Positions 1 through 10,704 of a stretch of DNA of 64,000 nt are shown here, one piece after another (positions within the stretch are counted from its first letter, which is position 1; each line of letters begins with the position of its first letter). Source of the stretch: Mixophyes australis (lineage: Eukaryota > Chordata > Amphibia > Anura > Limnodynastidae); NCBI GenBank assembly GCA_036250195.1, contig JAVHZZ010000001.1:374896707-374960706 (forward strand), in the 5' to 3' direction. The translations under genes and the position numbers were made by a program. The notes under the pieces are model-generated. The model had not been told where the DNA came from. It saw nothing but the letters and a program-made list of their open reading frames with translations, and ran no database searches.

Positions 1-58
1 CTCCTCTCCTCCCCTCTGCTCCTCCCCCCACCTCACTGACTGTCGGGAGTGATGTCAT
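1..58. repeat. Pyrimidine-rich edge of an upstream unit
   Basis: This short stretch matches the CT-rich sequence around 55,078-55,140, including the words around GACTGTCGGGAGTGATGTCATCA. It is therefore the left remnant of another copy of the junction region found between the second and third units. It implies that the array continues to the left of the window. No gene is visible. Confidence 0.75.
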
Positions 59-1329
59 CAGGGGCGGAATGGGAACTTAAAGTGGCCCTGGAAAAAATTA
101 TTGAAGTGGCCTCATGTGGGCAGGACCAAAATAACTGTAGGTGGGGCCAACACAAAAGTAGGCGGGATTTAGAACTACTGGAATCTGTTTGTAGTAACAT
201 TTAGGAAAACCTAGATGTGACGACTTTACACACAGTGGTCATTTCTAAAGAAATGCAGGGCAAATGCTGCCAATCCGGTGTCATAAAATTACATGAATTA
301 TTTTTACATTATCTGCGACTGGTTTATGCCTCTGTGCTCCAACTTATTTAGTTGCCTACTAACGCGTACTTCCAAAATTTCCTTCATAGAAACATACCTG
401 ACTTTGTTTAATAAGTTTGACTATTACGAAAGATGTTGGCACAATCGTATTTGATCAGTCTGCCAGAGCAGCATATGAGCACCTCACGCACTGTTGTTTC
501 CCTGACATCATGAGATGCAAATTAAATCTCTCTCTATATATAATATATAAATATGTGTACCATGTGTTTCAAAAATGCATTAATAATAAGTCTTCTAATA
601 AATGGCTGTCTAGGTGCAATCATCACAAAGGTGAAACAACATCTGCAAGAAAACACTTCATTTGCAACAAATGTGTATGAGCCCTAAATGTGCCCAGTGA
701 TTGGGGGTGGTTTGAATTAACAGTGTAGGGAGGGTTGACAGACAATGGCATAAGTAAAGGGGAAAGCTATTACAAGTGTTTGCTGGTGATATACAAAGTG
801 CAAAGGAGGCATGATTAATTATATTGTCAGTTCAATGGGGGCTGGCCATCTTTTCAACAAAGTGATCTGAGAATGGGACTAGTGCAAGGTAGAAGGAGGC
901 AATGGAATCAATGCAAGAACCACTAAAGTATCATCAGAGCTGGAATAAGGCTCTGGGGAGGCCAGGGCACTTAAGACAGGGGGGTTATTGTTTTAGATAC
1001 ATTTTAGACAAATACACTGGCAAAACTGTGTGCACTACTGTTAGGTGCATGCATCTCTGCCTTCACGAGCAGTACAGTGTGAAGCGGGACATACCTCCCA
1101 ACTGTCCTTGCTGTCTGACCAAATCCTGAATATGCGAGACAGTCACCCAAATTCGGGACTGCCCCATCAGATTCAGGACAGTTGGCAGTCTGTCCTGCTG
1201 CTCTCTCCTACCTGTTCTTGTCACTTACACGACCTGTGGCTGCTGGATTCTTTAGCTCAGTTGCTGCTTGTCTGGATACTGGAATGCTGGAGGCCCTATT
1301 TGGAAAAAATAATGAGTACATGAAAATTA

Positions 1330-1800
1330 GAAAATGCCAACCGGCCCCAGCATTAAATCAATAACATTCACAGTAAATAATTAGGCCTCCCTCTAGCCCA
1401 AACATTAAAATAATAGTACTCACATTTGATAAATAGATCTATTTCCATCCAACCAGCCCTGACAATAAATTAATAGTATACACAATTAATAAGTAGACCT
1501 ACTTCCCTCCAATCAACTCCAGCAAAACATTAATAGCATTTACAATTAATATTACCATTTCCCACAACCATTCCGAGTATTAAATAATACATATTCACAT
1601 TTAGTAAATAACTCCTACCCAAACTCAGTCCCACATTGAATTAATAGCCCCATATCACATCAACTTTAAAGGTCCCACCACCCCATCTTAATTTAATAGG
1701 CCCCACTATTTAATTAAATAGCCCACAAATAAATTAAATTGCCCCACCATCACCCCACAAATAAAATAGCACACATTAAATAATTAGCCCCCACCTAAAC
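1330..1800. repeat. Degenerate AT-rich tandem repeat, about 65 bp unit
   Basis: Successive segments repeat a pattern of a CC-rich word, then AACATTAAAATAATAG-like, then ACATTTAATAAATAG-like sequence. The copies are strongly diverged. They lie inside the 2.6 kb transposon and have no coding potential. Confidence 0.5.
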
Positions 1801-1944
1801 GCCACCATTAAATTACTAGCCTACCTTCCACCGATGTGCTATTAAGACAGCCCTCCTCCCTTCCCTCATATCACACATTATAGCAACATAACCCCCTTTC
1901 CTTCACAAATTATAGTAGCCCTTCCCTGTCCTTCACACTCCCTT

Positions 1945-2262
1945 TGTTTAGTATAGGAAGCCCTCCCTTAGTATAGTATAGGCAACCCTCCCCTTAGTAT
2001 AGGATAGGCAGCCCCCCCCATTAGTATAGGATAGGCAGCCCCCCTTAGTATAGGATAGATATCCCTCCTTAATATAGCATAGGTAGCCACCCTTAGTATA
2101 GGATAGGTAGCCCCCTTAGTATAGTATAGGCAGCCCCCCTTAGTATAGTACAGGCACCCCCCTTAGTATAGTACAGGCAGCCCCCCCTTAGTATATATAG
2201 TATAGGCAGCCCCCCTTAGTATAGTATAGACAGTCCCCCCTTAGTATAATATAGGTAGCCCC
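1945..2262. repeat. Minisatellite based on CCCCCCTTAGTATAGTATAGGCAG
   Basis: At least eleven copies of a 23-30 bp unit combine a C tract, TTAGTATAG and TATAGGCAG. Unit length varies because the C run and the TATAG step vary. It is an internal minisatellite of the surrounding transposon. Confidence 0.85.
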
Positions 2263-2754
2263 ACTCACTTACCTTCAGTTACTTAAGCCAGTGACTTTTC
2301 TCACATCAGGCAGACAGGAAGTGAAGATAGACTTCCTGTCTGCCGAACAGCAGCCTGGGAGCCCATACAGCAGCAGGCAGCCTAGAGATTGGCTGCCTGT
2401 TGCTGCCCACTGAACACCAATGGTTATTGCTTCCCTGCACCAGCCTACGACCCCCCCGCGGTCTAGCACGATACCCCCCACCCCCCGCGGCCAAGCTCGA
2501 CCCCCCGCTCGTGCCCCTCCCCCCGCTCGGCAAATTTTTTTTTTTTTAAACAATGACACAGTGGGGTGGCCTCCGGGAGGCCTCGTTAGGCCATCGGCCT
2601 ACCGGTAAACTTCCCGGTAAGGTCTATAGCCAATCCACCCCTGGATGCCCCTGCGATGAGAGGAACTAACTGTCCAGGCAAGTAATGATTTATGTTTATG
2701 TAGGAGGGTGTGTGTGTGTAATGGGGAGTGTGTAATGGGGAGAAGTGTGTGATG

Positions 2755-2850
2755 AAAGGGGGACAGTGAGTGCTGTAGGGGCACAGTGTGTGATTAAAGT
2801 GGGACAGTGAGTGCTGTAGGAGGACAGTGAGTGCTGTAGGACAGTGAGTG
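2755..2850. repeat. Short tandem repeat GGGACAGTGAGTGCTGTAG
   Basis: Several copies of a roughly 20 bp unit containing GACAGTGAGTGCTGTAGG follow one another. The array recurs at 27,450-27,565 and 56,122-56,240 with different copy numbers. Confidence 0.8.
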
Positions 2851-3300
2851 CTAGCGTGGGTTGAATATGTTTCATAAAATTATATTTGAATTCCAGGTTC
2901 TGAAATCAAGGCTTGGAATAGAACCAATGCAGAAGTACCGTGATGCCTGTGAACGATTATGATATATAAGGATGTTATTAGTGCATGTATAGTAAAGCCT
3001 TGAGAAAGACCTATTATATAGGGGTCGAAACACGTCGGAAGGTGTGAGTGATAGAAGGTGATTACCCTGGTCTCGGGCACAAGGCATAACCTGTGCATGA
3101 GGAGGTCGGCGTGGATTTGCATGTTACACGCTGTTTTCTATAGGGGACAACGGTAGGTGGCCTTGCCACTCCTATATATGCTCTGTTATTTTACCTTTGT
3201 TTTATGATTTTAGCTGTTTCTATACATTTTATAATAAAGGATAAAGCACTATGTTTTTCCATTCCCTCCCCTTTTTCCACGTATTAGGAATACACAGTGC
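2850..3300. repeat. Unclassified interspersed repeat
   Basis: The block contains a CCTTGAGAAAGACC step followed by GGGGTCGAAACACGTC and ends near an AATAAAGGATAAAGC tail. It recurs at about 27,570-28,000 and 56,240-56,690. The CGAAACACGTC word resembles GAAACGCGTC words common in interspersed repeats of amphibians. I could not assign it to a family. The rest of 3,547-4,440 is also shared among units and shows no gene. Confidence 0.45.
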
Positions 3301-3355
3301 TTTTTTTGAAAGAGAAAAGGTGCCGGAACTCATCACGTAGTCAATCACTGTACAC

Positions 3356-3538
3356 CAGGGGTGGGCAAACCAGTCCTCAGGGGCCATAAACAGTTCATGT
3401 TTTTTGGATTTCTGTCTGTAGAAACAGCTGGGATAATTACTGACCCAGCCAAATAGATTAACTCAGCTGTGCATGATTAAAGAAATCCAAAAAACATGAA
3501 CTGTTTATGGCCCTTGAGGACTGGTTTGCCCACCCCTG
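3356..3538. mobile_element. hAT-type MITE, 183 bp, private to unit 1
   Basis: It starts CAGGGGTGGGCAAACC and ends with the reverse complement GGTTTGCCCACCCCTG. The inverted repeats extend about 55 bp. The 8 bp target duplication CTGTACAC is perfect at 3,348-3,355 and 3,539-3,546. The corresponding sites near 28,050 and 56,725 carry a single CTGTACAC and no insert. Terminal sequence and 8 bp duplication are those of hAT (Charlie-like) elements. It has no coding sequence. Confidence 0.95.
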
Positions 3539-4454
3539 CTGTACACACACCCACACACGTCAGTTGTGTAATGAAACATAATGGTCACCGCCCTCAGTAA
3601 GCTCTCAGCATGCGACCACACGACCAATCACAAGCTGAGAAGCGCCACAAGCCAAGCAGTGCCATCACAACCAGCACGGAACGAAGTACGCATGCATTGG
3701 ACTCGACACACAAGCAGCCCGCATGCACTGTTTTAATGATTTTGCCGCTGACCTGCTACGCTCGACAGGACGATTTAAGTCCACGTGGACCAAACATCAA
3801 ATGTTTAAAAGTTTCTTTTAAAACTTGGGAAATCCGTTGAAAAAGGTGGCGGAACTCAGTTCTGTGAGTTCTATGACAAAAAAAAGTACTGGGAATATAT
3901 ATGGAGTATTTCAACATGCTGATATTATTGAGGAGAGAAGCTTAAGGAATGTAGTGTGGATTTCAATATTGGAACAGCTTGGATGTCTATTTCATTTGCA
4001 TTTGTGTAAGTGCATTTTCAAAAGGGCCTTTGAATCAAAGGTGAAAGATCTTCTTTTTTATTTTTATTTGTACTTCTGAGTCCCTTTATATTTTACTTTG
4101 TGGCATTCAGTGTCTTGGTGACTTGGATATTCTACACACTTTTGATTTCTATATGGTGAAAGGATTTTTGACACAGTGTGACAATACATGTATTTGGATA
4201 TACTGCACCATCATTATTTCCTTTATATTTGAGGATATTCTTCCATGTCTTAATACCATTCAAGCTATCATCTAGCAACGTCAAGCATACCAGGTAACTA
4301 TTTGGAAGATTTGAAGGAGGGTCATCTGTAAGACAATAATATGTATAGAGTCACATTTTGCTGTGAAGAAGCATGATAGACATACATTGAAGACATTCTA
4401 CTATTGGTATAATCTCTCTGTGCAAGAGATCAGCGCCATGTTACCATATCTTTT

Positions 4455-5348
4455 TTATGTATTGTAAGTGGTGTGGCATGGTGCATTATTCTGCTGAAAG
4501 AGGTCTCTGTCACCAGGGAATACCGTTGCTATTAAGTGATGTACTTCGTCTGCAACAATGTTTAGGTAGCTGGTATGTTTCAAAGTAACATCCGCATGAA
4601 TGCCAGGACCGAAGGTTTCCCAGCAGAACATTTCCCAGAGCATCATACCCCTCCACCGGCTTGCCTTCTTCCCATAGTGCCACCTATTCTCAGGTAAATG
4701 ATGCATACGCGCCCGACTGGTCACATGATGTAAAAGAAAATATGATTCACTAGACCAGGATACCGTTTTCTATTGCTCCATGGCACTCACATGCCCATTG
4801 TAGGCACTTTTGTCGGTGTACATGGGTCAGCATGGGCATTCTGACTGGTCTGCGGCTATGCAGCCCCATACGCAGCAAGCTACGAAGCACTGTGTGTTCT
4901 GACACCCTTCTATCATAGCCAGCATTAACTTTTTCAGCAATTTGTGCTACAGTAGCTCTTCTGTGGGATTGGTCCAGACAGGCTAGCCTTCATTCCCACA
5001 CGCATCAATGAGCCTTGGGCACCCATGACCCTTATGCCGGTTCACCGGTTGTCCTTCCTCGGACCAATTTTGATAGGTACTAGCCACTGTATACTGGGAA
5101 CACCCCTCAAGACCTGCAATTTTGGAGATGCTTTGACCCAGTCATCTAACCATCATATTTGTCCCTTGTCAGTCGCTCAGATCCTTCCACTTGCCCATTT
5201 TTTCCTGCTTCTAACACATCAACTTATAGAACTGACTGTTCACTTGCTGCCTAATATATCCCACCCCTTGACAGGTGCCATTGTAACGAGATAATGAATG
5301 TTATTTCCTTCACTTGTCAGTGGTTTAATGTTGTGGCTGATTGGTGTC
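4455..5348 (-). pseudogene. Tc1/mariner transposase remnant, unit 1
   Basis: Read on the reverse strand, this is a degraded Tc1-like transposase. Fragments include the middle region (MGAQGSLMR-like, SLSGPIPQKSYCSTNC) and the catalytic stretch ending GDRDLFQQNNAPCHT. The family normally has QQDNAPCH there, so the second catalytic aspartate is replaced by asparagine. Several stops and frameshifts break the frame. A Tc1-like terminal repeat, CAGTGGTTTAATGTTGTGGC, lies at 5,319-5,338 at the 5' end of the transposon. The other end is cut off just after the CHT motif, so the last catalytic acidic residue and the second terminal repeat are absent. The element is dead and was present before the units were duplicated. 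Confidence 0.93.
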
Positions 5349-5393
5349 TTATCTATACACACATACGCAAAATTACCATCAGGTGGAGCTTGG

Positions 5394-5456
5394 GAGGGCC
5401 ACAATTCTTAAGTCAGAGGATAAGTGATCAAGAGATTACCTGTTATTTATTTGATT
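5394..5456 (+). pseudogene. 3' tail of decayed paralogue exon 2
   Basis: The sequence GAGGGCCACAATTCTTAAGTCAGAGG, a few bases degenerate, matches the last coding part of the intact gene exon at about 14,580-14,640 (GGGCCACAAATCCTAAGTCAGAGG). The match ends close to the position of the intact stop codon. The 5' part of this exon lies to the left of the window. In the following units the same tail (29,916 and 58,486) is separated from its 5' part by 3.1-3.6 kb of transposon debris. Confidence 0.75.
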
Positions 5457-6870
5457 AATGTATTATTTAATACATATTCTCATATTTTATTAGTCATTTT
5501 TATTTTCATTTTTATTTTGTTTTCAGAAATAATGATACAAGCATTAACAGACACGGGGTATGTGTACGAAGGTGACGTTTAAGCACAGTTTAAGCAGCAT
5601 AGCCATTATATCAAGAACAATGAGTTTGCAATGGGTACCTGAGTGTATGAAAGGTTTGCAAAAAATGCCTGTGTGAAGTGAAGGTGAGAAGTAAAGGTTA
5701 ATAATAAAGGAGAGAGGTAGTGGAGGAAAAGGTATACTATAAAATGATTATATCGCTGCAACTGGTCAAAATATAATCATGGCAAACACGATTCTGAAAA
5801 GGTGTTTTAGATAAAGTTTATTTATATATAGACAGTATCACATCTAAATAGATGAAAGAGTATCTTAAAAATAAACATATAACACATAAAAAATGATGAA
5901 TGTGAGCTCAAGATGATAAAAAGCAAACACAAGTGTAAGTTGTGATAACAACGCTGTTCCAATAACTTTGAAAAATTATAAAACTCAAGAATTCATTTGG
6001 TTTTGTAATCTCCAAAATCACTAATGAGAGTTCAACTTAGAAAATGACATGTAGAGACTCAGAGAAAGTAGTGGTGTGCTGATGTAAATAGATAAAATAA
6101 AGTCTTTCAATATTATTCAAATGTGCACCTTTTGTGATGAGTGATCCAAAGTACTTAAATAGGATATATTAATCCAGTTCCAATCAGATATTGTACATTA
6201 ATGAAGAACTTGAATTACTTGACATGCAGTTAATCCATCCGTCCGCTTGCTGCAACAAGTTATAGATACTGTACCAGTCGGCAAATGAGATGTTTTGTTT
6301 CCTTCCAATATGTGCACAATACAAAGGATATTTGGCCCACTTCACCCAATTGATCTTTGTTATTCCATAATTAGAATTCCTTGCACGTTTTCTGCAAAGT
6401 GATTTTTTTTAAGGGTCTCGGTCAGTCATTAAAATGAATAAAAATAAAATTAACTTCCAATTTAGTGGAACAGCGTGTAGATCTTTAACCTACACGCATT
6501 TCATTACCTACACGGTAATCTCTTCAGAGGAAAAATACAGCAACACTGTAAAGTCCAGCTCACAATGAAAAGATGAAAAGGAAAAATACAACAACACTGT
6601 GTAAAGTCACCTCACAATGAAAAAGGGAAGGAAGGCAAATCCCCAAGAACCTGGCAAGTCCGGGGAGGAGAGACACAAAAATAGGAAGGACCATCAAATT
6701 TGGACAGGTGGATATTGATTTGCACATGTGGTAACTACCAATCAAGGTCTGAAAATTCACTGGAAGAGAGGTTTTGGTGGGTTAAGGTATTTTAGTAATA
6801 CCATAAGTTCCAGATCTGGGTCAATTTGTGGGTTTTATTGTTCAGATAAGCAGATGTTTTCATCACATTG
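5457..6870. other. Shared insert without genes
   Basis: This 1.4 kb stretch has no equivalent downstream of the intact gene and so was inserted into the decayed paralogue. It recurs at about 29,996-31,420 and 58,562-59,990. Around 6,470-6,540 it contains a reverse-strand version of a GTAATGAAATGCGT-type word. No reading frame with recognisable domains is present. Confidence 0.5.
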
Positions 6871-6879
6871 AGGATCCTG

Positions 6880-6995
6880 GTGGCCAGTTTATCTTATGAC
6901 TTGTCCCTGTCCTCAGTCAGTAGGACCCATTACTTTATTTTTTGTAGATAAACTTATTTTTATGCAAAATAATACTTTTCATATTTCTTTCATTT
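6880..6995 (+). other. Decayed copy of the gene's 3' flank
   Basis: The run from TTTATCT-ATGACTTGTCC through CCATTACTTTATTTTTTGTAGATAAACTT aligns with 14,685-14,770 downstream of the intact gene's stop codon. This shows that the paralogue at unit edges includes 3' flanking sequence and was a genomic duplication, not a processed copy. The same block recurs at 31,430 and 60,000. Confidence 0.75.
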
Positions 6996-7680
6996 TACAT
7001 AGAAATAATATAATACAGGATAACATATTACACTGCATGTTCTTTACATATTATTTCTCTTTTGCTGGGACTTCTGATTATATTGCAGCCAGTTGAACGA
7101 TGAATTCAGTAAAGATGGCAACAGAAGATTAATGAGCACCAGACACATGTTGTTAGAAGGAAAATACATATTTAGAAGGCTATATAGGGCGTCATAAATA
7201 GCCAACAGTTTGCTGGTTCAAGGTGCTCAGGTTTGGCATATTGTAGATTGCAATGATTGATTGTTAAGTGCGGTTAGGGAGGACTCAATGATAAACTTCA
7301 TAACCAATAACATAATTATAGATAGACACTGGGAGTAGACAGTAAATATAAAGTAATAACCTTCAAGGTAGTATTTTTATAAATACTAATTGCTCCACAT
7401 GCTACATCAGAAATCCAAGTTAGCTTAGGGAGGTAAACAAGTGGCTGAGATGTTGATGTAGGAAGGAGGGATCTAGGGTTTTCGAGAACTGGGACAATTT
7501 CTCAGTTATAGTCTCTACAGTAAGGCAAGATACACCTCAACGAAGGTTTTAAAGTAGGACCTAGGAGCAGTGCAGATAGAAACAATGGACAAGATGGATA
7601 GGAGCAGTGATTAGAAGCACAGAGAGAAGTGGTTAGAAGCAGTGAGAAAGAGACATGTAATTAGAAGTGGTAGTGAAAAT

Positions 7681-7870
7681 TAGAGATGAGCGTCTTCGGA
7701 TTCTGAGAAATCTGACAGATCTGAGAATTGGGGTTCCGAGTGAAACCGAGTCATGACTCTGTTTTGCGCACCAATTTCGGATATCAAAATGAGGCAAAAC
7801 ATAATTTCTGGGAAAATATTGATGCAAAACTCGCAAGACTTTTGGATCAATATCTTCTATATATAGCCCT
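7681..7870 (+). mobile_element. Solo hAT-like 5' end
   Basis: The sequence begins TAGAGATGAGCGTCTTCGGATT and continues with clusters of CCGAG, AGATCTGAG and CGGAT words. The first 13 bases agree with the left terminus of the 4.7 kb hAT element at 47,297. No matching right terminus follows, so it is a truncated or very diverged copy. It also occurs at 32,396 and 60,771 and therefore predates the unit duplication. Confidence 0.65.
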
Positions 7871-8519
7871 CCCTCATTTTCTCATGTGCCATTTAAGAAC
7901 AGGCGGCATGAAGGACAATAGGGTGCAGGGTGAAAGGAGGACAGAGAAAACAATAGAATAGTTGGGATTGTTGTAATGCAGTTCTGTAGAGATCAGTCAG
8001 CTAGAACAGTGTAATGATCAATTGGTTTTAATTTCAATCTTTCAGAGAGTTTAGATGGAGTAATGGCTACTGGTTGCAATTAATGTGTAAGGTATATAAT
8101 AGAGCTAGTATATAAACTGAGGTAGGTATTATTCTGAACTAAGTAGTGTCACCAACTGAAGCAAGCCCATTAGATAAATTAAACAACAACAAAAATTTAA
8201 TGTAAGGTGCAAGAGATAAGAATGTTGAAATGCTACGCACACAATAAATTTGCAACAACATGTATCATGGAGAGTGACGAGGCAGTAACAATCAGATGTC
8301 ATTAGATGGACCAAGGCATCAGTAGTTATTTAGACAAGTAGAAACCAATTGTACACAGCTACGTAATTTGCTGTCACTATATAAATAAATGATTATCATA
8401 GACAAAGCTGGCCTGTACTTATACCAAAAACTCAAACACTAGTACTATGCACTTCTCAATGGGCAGATTATTTATCGTTAGCCAACAGCAGAGCTACAAG
8501 TGAGGCAGGTCTGTGCCAT

Positions 8520-9357
8520 AATGCTGCCCTTGTGAATCATATATATGCAGTGTATATATACATCCAGTTAATATGTCCAGTTTGAAATTGAAATGTCAGT
8601 CTTGATTTATGCTTTTGTCTAAGCTCAAGAGTAGCATCTGACCCAGTACGGTTGGTTCAGGACATCCTGCATTCTGATTGGACAGGTCCCCTTGGTCTGA
8701 TGCAGGAAGGCTGGTGGAGTTTGGAGCCCAAGCTGCCTATGCCTCAGGGGGACAGGGCCGTAGGTTACCTAAAAATGCAGTGGTGGTGGGACTGGAACCC
8801 TCACCTGGCACAATCCTGGTGTAAAGGGGACTGCCCGAGGCTTGCAGTGATGGTGGTCCCCAAGACCTATGTATGTTACTACGGAATGTATATAAATAAT
8901 TATATGTTCTATTAGTGAAGTGAAAGAAATATGTAAAACAAATAGGCCAATAGTTGCCCTCCCTAAATAGTAAAATAGGAGCAAAAACAACTCCAAATTA
9001 CATTATTTATTCTATTTTTCACAATTTTTAATTAAATCCAGATCCAAAACCAAAAATCATGATTTTAAATTGCCAAACATTTTGTAAACTAGGTGATATG
9101 AACTAAAATACTGTACATAATCTCACGTAACATTTATAGATCCAAAAGTCCCTCTAAGAGAAGGATGCATTCCTAAATTATAATTAAATTCATGCAGGTA
9201 TGTTTAGTTTTGCAGTAAATGGACTTCTCCAGAGCTTTATTTCCAAAATACCTATTATCACTACCTTAGAGGTCAGCCATTTCATTTTATCCATTGTTTT
9301 ATTCTAAGTCTGCCCATTGCCCAAACAATAGCAATGGGCCAGGCCGGTCCGTCCTTT
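8520..9357. other. Segment present only in unit 1
   Basis: The second unit joins GTGCCATA directly to TTCAATGCTTTGACC at about 33,616. Unit 1 has some 840 bp between these words. No terminal repeats or target duplication are visible, so deletion from unit 2 is more likely than insertion in unit 1. I see no gene in it. Confidence 0.7.
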
Positions 9358-10520
9358 ATTCAATGCTTTGACCTCTATAGGCTGAGATGTCCACTGCTAT
9401 CTGTTGCCTTAGAGAGGCAGCAATTTACACAGTGATGTGGTGGCCAGGATCAATATAAAATGGTTTCTGACTTCGAAACAAGTCCATTAGGCTATCATTA
9501 GCAGTGAGGGTTCATCACTGCTGTGTGGTTACTGTAATTAATTTACTTAATTAGTATAAATCTAATAAGGGATTTAAAAATTATGATTCTCAATTACAGT
9601 TTAAAACAATTCTGAAACAAGATTTAAATGTTAAAAGTATTTTCGATCTGATTTTTTTCAAAGAGGGACTATTTGGTGATTGTTACCATGACTGTGAATA
9701 GCCCGAATCACCTTTAGTCAGTGGGCTCTTCAGCAAACACAAATGCTAAGGTTAGACTGTGACACAAACTAGCAGAATGTTCTCTTTTTCTTCTTTTCAA
9801 ACCTTGCTCAAATAGATGCTTTACTAAAAATATGCAGCATAATGGAATGAATATCTTCAACTCATCAACTTAAATAAATATTAAATTAAATAATATAAAC
9901 AATCTATCATTAAAACTGTTGATGTAAAATTGTATGTTTTTTTAACTTGGACAAACCATTATTTAAAAAAAATCACAAACATAAATAAAAGGGGCTTGTT
10001 TTTCTTACATGTACTAATGAATATGGACAGCAAAATAATAATTTCATGGGGCTCTCAGCCCAAAATATTTTTTAAAAGCAGGGTGTGGTCTACATTTATA
10101 TATTCATAGAAAACAGAAGGATGAACACAAAACAGTGTAATATTATTAGATACTAGAAAATGTTTTTAACCTCTAGTGTGAGTATGTTTATTGGGATGTA
10201 CCAGGCTTCTCTGATTAGAGGTATTGATCTACGTTTTGGATAAAGTATTCAGTGAAATACCATACATAAAACCTACAGGAATTGGGAGACCATTATATTA
10301 TACGTTAGTATAAAAGCGCACATTTTAATAGCTGTTTCTTTTATCCTGGCTGTGGAAACAATATGACAGTTCACACATATGATAATAAATACAAATATGC
10401 AGTAACAAAGGACATATTAACATCCTTTTACACAACAGTTATATAAAAATAAATACAAAATGAATCATGCTGACACATTAGGTATTTTCACTTTAAAATC
10501 ATTTCTGATAGGCCCATGAT
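9358..10520. other. Upstream flank of the intact gene, no gene seen
   Basis: This AT-rich stretch is collinear with about 33,616-34,770 in unit 2. No repeat family, RNA gene or convincing open frame is evident. It is the distal upstream region of the gene at 10,705. Confidence 0.6.
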
Positions 10521-10575
10521 GGTGATAACATCACCAGTGTTGCACTGTAACCATGGAGACGGCAGTAAATAAACA
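10521..10575 (+). promoter_or_regulatory. RFX X-box plus forkhead sites
   Basis: GTAACCATGGAGAC at 10,547-10,560 fits the RFX X-box half-site arrangement (GTNRCC, two bases, then RGYAAC-like) with one mismatch in the right half. Four bases later GTAAATAAACA at 10,565-10,575 contains two overlapping forkhead matches (RYAAAYA). A further ATAAACA occurs in reverse at about 10,586-10,594. An imperfect palindrome GGTGATAACATCACC precedes them at 10,521-10,535. The cluster lies about 145 bp upstream of the ATG and is preserved in unit 2. RFX and FOXJ1 sites side by side are known from motile-cilium gene promoters; binding here is inferred. Confidence 0.7.
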
Positions 10576-10704
10576 GCTACAGAGTTGTTTATGTTTGATT
10601 TGACCTAATGGCAGTTGATGGTCAGGTCAGAGGACATCTCATCTGAGAGAGACTAGAGAGATATTACCCATTGCTACCTTACCATATTACCTTACATCAG
10701 TATC

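Larger units (their letters stand above)
59..2643. mobile_element. Non-autonomous DNA transposon, about 2.6 kb
   Basis: The equivalent junction at 55,140-55,190 lacks this block, so it is an insertion or a replacement. It begins CAGGGGCGGA and ends TCCACCCCTG, which are imperfect terminal inverted repeats of hAT-like form. The flanks GATGTCAT and GATGCCCC match at only five of eight positions, so the target duplication is weak. The interior has no transposase reading frame. It carries AT-rich diverged repeats of about 65 bp (roughly 1,330-1,800) and a minisatellite (1,945-2,262). The right 170 bases are GC rich. The superfamily is uncertain. Confidence 0.6.

Noticed and set aside
417..680. 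87-codon frame near the window start, and other short frames up to 1,364
   Set aside because: They lie within a non-autonomous transposon, overlap each other in different frames and show no motif or splice context.
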